Positions 61,901-64,000 of a DNA stretch of 64,000 bases are shown here, one piece after another. The notes under the pieces were generated by a model. The model searched no databases. It was given only the letters and a program-made list of their open reading frames with translations, and was not told the origin of the DNA. Positions within the stretch are counted from its first letter, which is position 1. Each line of letters begins with the position of its first letter. The stretch is from a virus. The stretch spans positions 1 to 64,000 of IMG/VR virus record IMGVR_UViG_3300020455_000015. One strand, given 5' to 3'. The position numbers and the translations under genes were made by a program.

Positions 61901-62970
61901 TTATATGTGATGGTATTGATACCATTAATACCGTTTGTGATAATAGTTCCAGTAGTACCAAAACCAACTGTAGAATCCACTGTAAGAATACTAGAATCTA
62001 CAGAAGCATCCTCTATAACTCTTGTTTTTCCGGGTATTGTAAATACACCTCTTATGGCATCATTTTCATTAAACCCAATAAACAAATTGAGTTTGTAATA
62101 CGTAGTAATACCTGTATTACCAGATCTTGAGAATATTTCAACTTCTGATACAGAAGCTGATGTATTCAGATCATTAGATTTTGTTATTGTTTGTCCTGTT
62201 AGTTTAGCAGGATCACCAGAAATCTGTTGAGCTACGACAACTTCTCTTCTAATATATTCTGCACTTGATGGTTTTATTAATAAATTTTCTAAATCAATAA
62301 TTTTTGGAGTCAATCCGTATAAAATATTAAATAAAATCCTAAATGACTCCTCTGTTCCTTTAGATTTGTATAAGGATTTAGATTCTTTTATAAAATTACT
62401 AATATCAATATTAGTATTTAATTTTGTATCTTCTAATCCGGGAGTAAGATATGCTTTTGTTTTCTTATAAAATTCTTTTAAAAATAGAACACTTAAATTT
62501 TCTACAACTGAATTGGTTGTATGAATACCTGCAGTAGAAGTTGAGAATACTAGCTCACCAAGATTATTAGGATCTGTATAGGATGTAATACCACTAAATC
62601 CACGAACAACACCAGTAAACGTATTAGTTGTTATACCTGTATATGTAAAAACCTCATCATCTATTTTAAATAATCCGTATTTGTCTGGAAATCCTTTTGT
62701 AGATGATACTGTTAATGTAGTTGCATCAGTTGATATACCACTAGTTAAAGTAGTAACTCCGACCACTACTTCAGGAGTTAAATTATCAAGTTTTAAATAT
62801 TGATCTAAATTATCAGATATATCAAGAACACCACCACGATGTTCCTGAGAAATATAATATTGCTTCAAGAAGTCAACTGATAATGGACTCTCTGATCTTA
62901 AAAACTCAGGGAGTTGATTTTCAATTATCTGTTGAACTTGTATACGTTTGTCTATTCCAGTTCCAATCAT
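49999..62970 (-). CDS. 7: Giant baseplate wedge protein (gp7-like), 4323 residues
   Basis: The N-terminus (RIQVQQIIENQLPEFLRSES and SVDFLKQYYISQEHRG) fits the cyanophage gp7-type wedge. The frame is unbroken over 12.97 kb. Along it are Ig-like and beta-helix segments, Gly-x-Gly-Tyr-Thr-type repeats (GIGYTLTPTLQISPAGQG), a YHYH-like domain (WAYDGNPIYGPYGYSEA, near residue 1280) and a C-terminal domain with HPIRIAK and YYCTTPHASM, which resembles a cupredoxin (His, Cys, His, Met order). It overlaps gp6 by 4 nt. T4 gp7 is about 1032 residues, so this protein is more than four times as long; the symbol rests on position and N-terminus. Confidence 0.85.
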   Translation of the reverse strand: MIGTGIDKRIQVQQIIENQLPEFLRSESPLSVDFLKQYYISQEHRGGVLDISDNLDQYLKLDNLTPEVVVGVTTLTSGISTDATTLTVSSTKGFPDKYGLFKIDDEVFTYTGITTNTFTGVVRGFSGITSYTDPNNLGELVFSTSTAGIHTTNSVVENLSVLFLKEFYKKTKAYLTPGLEDTKLNTNIDISNFIKESKSLYKSKGTEESFRILFNILYGLTPKIIDLENLLIKPSSAEYIRREVVVAQQISGDPAKLTGQTITKSNDLNTSASVSEVEIFSRSGNTGITTYYKLNLFIGFNENDAIRGVFTIPGKTRVIEDASVDSSILTVDSTVGFGTTGTIITNGINGINTITYNDKTINQFLNCSGIGVSIRSADDLRSDEFIFGYEEGDLTKRVEMRITGVVSNFELIETSGSSVTSEGEKVTIKNLGEIIPNPPRSERSRKTVFFNSWIYNTASRFNIVSEVNGVGIGVTSSVETKSELDISQLKANDKVSLIRKGETIPVKTGIVVQTIANSNQLDLDQPIDLQGKEHDLQRELDKTNAISGINLEFGNNVITSNVQNTYNDRDKTYFVASSSMPSYLIEKTVVKIEISDPSNDPLNTLQSGLITKNSISGLFKEIQFIDTVPFIDGDSVLYVPENAPIVGLTSSTTYYVKVIEDNAGKRRIIRLFPSRSFILVTDNDENPPHIELNAAGIGTGSHKFVLLRHKNEQIGTQKILRKFPAEVDIKSGNSVETKVGSTGILINGVEIVNYKSFDRIFYGKIEELKILNQGKNFDVINPPTIQISAPGLASATTALVQPVVKGKLEEVLVDQQNFDVDRVLSVTLSGGNGSGAVLLPVVTERFREFEFDGRLSNIRGGVDHINDWISFKKSHNLRDGEPLVYNNNGFPSIGKGDFGGSNSVQNKTLSDGGVYYPKVVGINSVYLYETATDYLAGINTIGFTIENASGEHKFRTLEKKKHLKSVKVIDAGTNYTNRKLIVKPVGISTVENAIEFKNHGFVTGDLVQYQPSTTLVSDIITGLSTTTRYRILKLDDDKFQLINVGLGATDPDKNFLRSEFTRITDAKTSNHEFFFEPVTVTVSAVYSKVSASEGRDEDLVITPKIRGSLVDAYVHEGGTDYGSEILNFEKKPEIKVLTGKNAELNPIIKDGKVISCDVRFGGKEYTSPPDLNVVGVGTGIGAQLRSVVSGGKITDVKVINSGIGYTLTPTLQISPAGQGHILDSSIRSLQVNNLTRFGDEILLRESETNLQYSVVGYSGKIQTAFGDTTTTPLVHSPIIGWAYDGNPIYGPYGYSEADNDSSAVINLRTGFVIDTSKVVNRPTSSTFTNGYFVEDHTYTNAGDLDESNGRYCKTPDFPNGTYAYFAGVSSVTSQPEFPYFIGDTFRSDPVEDNFILDQNRFDFNGSDLTRNTLPYKLSDKNSNYNFAIESYEIKDQVSIVESVTKGSINGFQIVSKGDNYKVGDSLNFDNEKTEGGGASALVERVGGVGVTTVTTATKTYDDVVMVRNGVGKVSGYIATSHNLTTNDVVAISGLSTSVVRLTNSHNIGVTSSSNVLYKALPGQTSAGVVTDIYLASIPSSVSVGSSIGIGTEKLLVLNTNRERSILRVKRGIVHPSNAAVSHKLGGLVQTIPQFFTIESPDIGDFTSKANDIVYFNPAESVGVGTTTPGEDLSGNAFADGRNVTIGKSFTIGELSEVISIPIKGIFIPNHPFKDNQKVILRKPTNAASRFAIGLGEIGQEGANFNLPASGNSQTVFIRKISDDVVGLALTANTDAVFFRTGDTFNNFEYSLESNFDQVTAKVQRITTTVSTGSSAHGLLNGDVVNLNLVSNQSKGTGITTSIVVKYSAENDKILLLPTTFAAADIISGNKISSSHGFKTGEKVYYSASSPATGLTAERSYFVYRIDDENFQLAETLYDVQNEPPTVVPLTAGSGGSGQQLFKVNPPLTIVRNDNLKFYVSDPSLNGYKLNFYFDSEFKNEFVSTGSTVNFGVTRTGASGIGTNSFVTLNYNSTNPHELFYTLEKTGFISTSDPDVVNASKVNYTDSEYNGSYKVFGITTNTFDVSLHQVPEQTSYTVGTGSTISYSTASKNVVGGVEKINLTSGGFGYITVPGVSSITSANGDDASILCLSDSINKISNVRITDPGFDYHSDKTLRPEARLSPTVTLINSDSIVDVNIAEGGDKYLTTPDLVVVDPDTGKLTGDQGIIQVGLTANSITSVEILESPRGLTNTTHVLRTINNTNGYKITNLETSNSGIVTCTLKTPINGFATPQFTVGEQVFVENIGITTAGGDGFNSPDNGFVFFNVTEYNNTDPAIVKFELPDTATNPGIGLSVQNFATIIKFSDYPQFTVTQKSSEFRTGENISVEKNNKFVKTDLLVIDNRADEFIKLEGSFEIKLGDKIRGENSGTVATINTLTRNKGVFNIDYSLRQTKGWNDEIGRLSEDFMVLGDNHYYQNLSYTIQSPKTFDEVIDPVNRLVHTSGLKNFADVGISSIASAGIGQTNGTIVSADIITEQRVDTINDFDLASDVDTIDNGTKSKFIKLKNTKLAKFIQCNTNRVLTVDNIRDLFSNADANLTGRIDVPLDADFARFLVQTRNIITGEIQLDEVVVLTDTTDTFTIEKNSIVSTASTIANIVGITSEGNPRLVIRPTDPNNDDLDIKILKNVFNTDPVISGNQAIGGVTLTGVTTSRVAVGSTTTIVSGFTTNFSAFYATAEVKDTTSGEKNHIDIYVTHDGTDSFFSEYYADTSSAQNFSSNFIGTFTSKLENNVIKLNFHNTESNEIQVSAKVVGFGTEGLTGLHRFKNAGQPDGTERTLILQSGISSVQSSAVSNIVGVDSNKFSAIRSIVKVGLGTAVGAGATHAIHQVVAIHNGSDTHTVHYPFVSIGSTSGIGTFSANLTSSNFVLKFHPDSGTGKHHIQHLSEVIYRDIDIRNIPDELKYGRISESVSVFQYNAKNGTRTNKTDFELKHNDVPIFAKTFNPTTGVGINTSTGVFSIDNHFFSDGEELVYTPKSTFIGVAATAMTTAHNTNVPSIVFAKKLTNDTFQIAATKGGTALTFATVGSGNAHQLGMKKKLEKSVLVVDGLIQSPMSFTPVTTGLQHNIGGNISSTTTAFSISGISSINIGDSLKFNDEFMRVNSVGVGTTTVGPVTGIGTYFIVEVSRGKLGTTPAVHSQSGISSIGRIFSGSFNIVDSTVHFTDPPRGTNSLSRNLSNLEPERSDFQGRVYLRKTYDANQIFDDVSTKFTGIEDTFRMTVGGANTTGITTGSSLVLINGIFQKPTTGNNLNNNYSFIEVGGSAQDIVFTGISSEGTGNKIISNLDVNQNQLPRGGMVVSVGSSGGRGVAPLIGAAVTGILNQFGVITAVGIGSTVYDQSVSPSRPPGTLSFGSGYRPVGGTVAIGITDLAYEHRFVSAGVGSIRTNASGNNIFAATQRTATNATYISHTGLLTLTIASHGLSAGNFVGIDTGSVVFTCSRDNFASNHAYPRALSKTTGLPDPIAGIATVITAVTTNTITAFIGFGGGAGTGASATGNIGVGGTLDINIGAGGTDYVNPRFQFPQPTYDNMAVQGVSRLGIGPTTDTGESLLVSLNVGSSSTVGIGSTLFEIESFKITRPGHSFKVGDVIKPVGLVTARGATLQDFTLEVTEIFTDKFSAWDFGEFDFIDPINSLQNGVRTRFPLRLNQELLSFDIGASVDSQLIDMNSLLVIYVNGVLQEPGSSYTFEGGTTFNFTVAPEPDDNITIFFYKGTSAEDVSEIDAKETIKDGDLVQLQANADVTTLTNANTRLIVDQQQKKRTVSGITTVDTFETEIYTGVGINDSASLKTLSWSKQKIDKVVNGVIVSKARDSIEPLVFPTAKIIGDIGVSTDRIYVDDSNFFEYEKDNDSAVSSINFSTQIFDNLGSRPAKLSATVSGTGTISAISILDGGKGYVGSSTSILIANPPISVVSGGTTATATANITNGVVTSVTITNAGAGYTGSIELFSDTSTSDSSSGIVTNTINASPNVVISSPEPIEETVSNITHVKGFSGIVTGISTITIGSTSGLRIGLQAASGQAFTDLLPTMPIFISNTNVGHGVTSLNESGNDNDVVGIGRTFLDNVYIIKNINRHSNNAEIEVNVKGAGINTTGINNAEVNLPYSVTFTANGNSNYVLNGKHRSEFGTQTPLSNAANGTIYLDEGDVLSIVSAIGAHPIRIAKTYGGAALTAPEGVTNNNLSNGTLTFNTAGVGHTSFVYYCTTPHASMNGVIYVRERTRGKFSWGYLTNSSGGGAAISRNNPIAIGVTGNTIISGNGLGISTFPTIQRRVFGIRDTGALRKGHTP

Positions 62971-64000
62971 ATCCTTGTTAGTTCTCCATTTGAGTAACTT
63001 GAGGTGACTTTATAACCAACACCAGATATTTGTTCACCTGATGAGATTGTATCTTTAACCATATTTATTTTACTACTGGGGATGTTAAAATCTAGGTATA
63101 AATCTTGTAATCCGATAATATCGTTCGAGTCTGGAAATGCCTGAACTTCAATTACATTATTTGGTCTTTCAGTTGATGTTATGTTGAGAGTTGTTAGTGT
63201 AACTTCCCCATGAACATAATCAACCACTCCAGCTGATTGAACGACAATAATAGTTTCACCACTTGCATTTTTTCTTACAATAGATATAACTCCAGTCAGT
63301 TTATCTGCGTTTGGAGTATCTGTAAGGAATAAAGTTTCAGTTTGACCTAAAATTTTAAATCCTGTGCTCTTAATATTGAAACCTTCAGGTTTTACATTGA
63401 ATGCATTACCAAAACACAATTCATATTGAGCAAATTGATTTATAAGTGCTTTTAGATTCCTACGAATCTTGATTCTGGTGATATTAGATGTTATTGCATT
63501 ATCAATATTATCAATTACATTTAGCACTTTACTATATTTAAATCTACCACCAAACTTATTAACATCACCTGACTTGGCATAAGTTGTTAATGCACTTGTA
63601 ATTTTTGTTTTTAGATCATTAACTGTGGCCACTTTAGTTGAATCATAATATATGAAAGAATCAACCTCAACATAAAGAACTTGTAGATCCACTATCTTTT
63701 GATTGATACCCGTTAATGAATAACTCTTCAATTTACGTAAAATTTGAGTTTTATCAAAATCAGATACAAATTCACCATTTTTTGGTTTGATTGTTATTAA
63801 TACATTTCCAAATTGTGGTGGATCAACTTCCTCACCACCAACAACTGATACACTTTCGGTATTTGGATAAACTTGTTGTATTATGGACTCATAATCCCTT
63901 GATGTAACCGCCCTGTACTGAGATGAATACAGTCTAGGTGCAAAATACTTAACAGAATCTATTGATTCTATATCACCGCCATTAGAGGCAGCCTGTAAGG
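62967..64000 (-). CDS. 6: Baseplate wedge protein gp6, partial (C-terminal part)
   Basis: The frame is open up to the right edge of the window; reading through 63731-64000 gives DSVKYFAPRLYSSQYRAVTS, RDYESIIQQVYPNTESV, VVGGEEVDPPQFGNVLITIK and on into KSYSLTGINQKIVDLQVLYV. This is the conserved gp6 core. gp6 joins the wedges around the hub. About 344 residues are visible; the N-terminus lies outside. A short in-frame start near 63731 is not the true start. Confidence 0.93.
   Translation of the reverse strand, partial: LQAASNGGDIESIDSVKYFAPRLYSSQYRAVTSRDYESIIQQVYPNTESVSVVGGEEVDPPQFGNVLITIKPKNGEFVSDFDKTQILRKLKSYSLTGINQKIVDLQVLYVEVDSFIYYDSTKVATVNDLKTKITSALTTYAKSGDVNKFGGRFKYSKVLNVIDNIDNAITSNITRIKIRRNLKALINQFAQYELCFGNAFNVKPEGFNIKSTGFKILGQTETLFLTDTPNADKLTGVISIVRKNASGETIIVVQSAGVVDYVHGEVTLTTLNITSTERPNNVIEVQAFPDSNDIIGLQDLYLDFNIPSSKINMVKDTISSGEQISGVGYKVTSSYSNGELTRI

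Overview
This window is a large piece of a T4-like cyanophage (marine myovirus infecting Prochlorococcus or Synechococcus). The evidence is a nearly complete T4-type structural cluster in canonical order, read on the minus strand (gp6, giant gp7-like, gp8, gp10-like, gp13, gp14, gp15, gp16, gp17, gp18, gp19, gp20, gp67/68-like, gp21, gp22, gp23). T4-type replication, recombination and late-transcription genes (uvsY, uvsW, gp55, gp47, gp46, gp45) follow, mixed with cyanophage metabolic genes (pebS, cobS, purM, and photosynthesis genes). The DNA is AT-rich. Both ends are cut: a small gene runs off the left end and gp6 runs off the right.

Layout, left to right. 1-3480: small membrane proteins, sliding clamp, a DUF3310 protein, PebS and CobS. 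3481-6206: two hairpins, a large HExxH plus VWA (CobT-like) protein, and two small genes. 6227-9136: purM, an unrecognised 489-residue protein with a possible GIY-YIG-like N-terminus, and a protein with a Cys-His-Asp arrangement. 9133-10289: a chain of tiny overlapping genes that I read as a photosynthetic electron-transport cassette (NdhI, an unrecognised membrane protein, PsaJ, an NdhP-like protein). Several are too short for routine ORF calling. 10286-17588: a conserved 99-residue protein, sugar-nucleotide and HAD enzymes, gp46/gp47, gp55 and UvsW. 17659-18570: the only plus-strand island, a class II aminoacyl-tRNA-synthetase-like core followed directly by a tRNA, with a perfect 20-bp palindrome at the divergence point. 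18589-21070: UvsY, a tail-tube-like protein, a run of small proteins, and two terminators. 21092-64000: capsid, packaging, neck, tail and baseplate.

The genes fit one programme. PebS, CobS, PurM, NdhI, PsaJ and the NdhP-like protein would bias host metabolism during infection. Taken together NdhI, NdhP-like and PsaJ suggest modified cyclic electron flow around photosystem I. gp55 and gp45 drive late transcription. Late promoters with the exact T4 consensus TATAAATA occur on the minus strand at five places, mostly just before structural genes. A host-type promoter precedes gp55.

The most noteworthy items are the ndh/psa cassette with six consecutive 4-nt start/stop overlaps, the class II tRNA with an apparent GUU anticodon next to the synthetase-like gene, the unknown gene beside purM, the multi-module 738-residue protein between gp16 and gp17, and a shared glycine-tyrosine repeat across several virion proteins. 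All family names come from reading the sequence by eye; no database search was possible.
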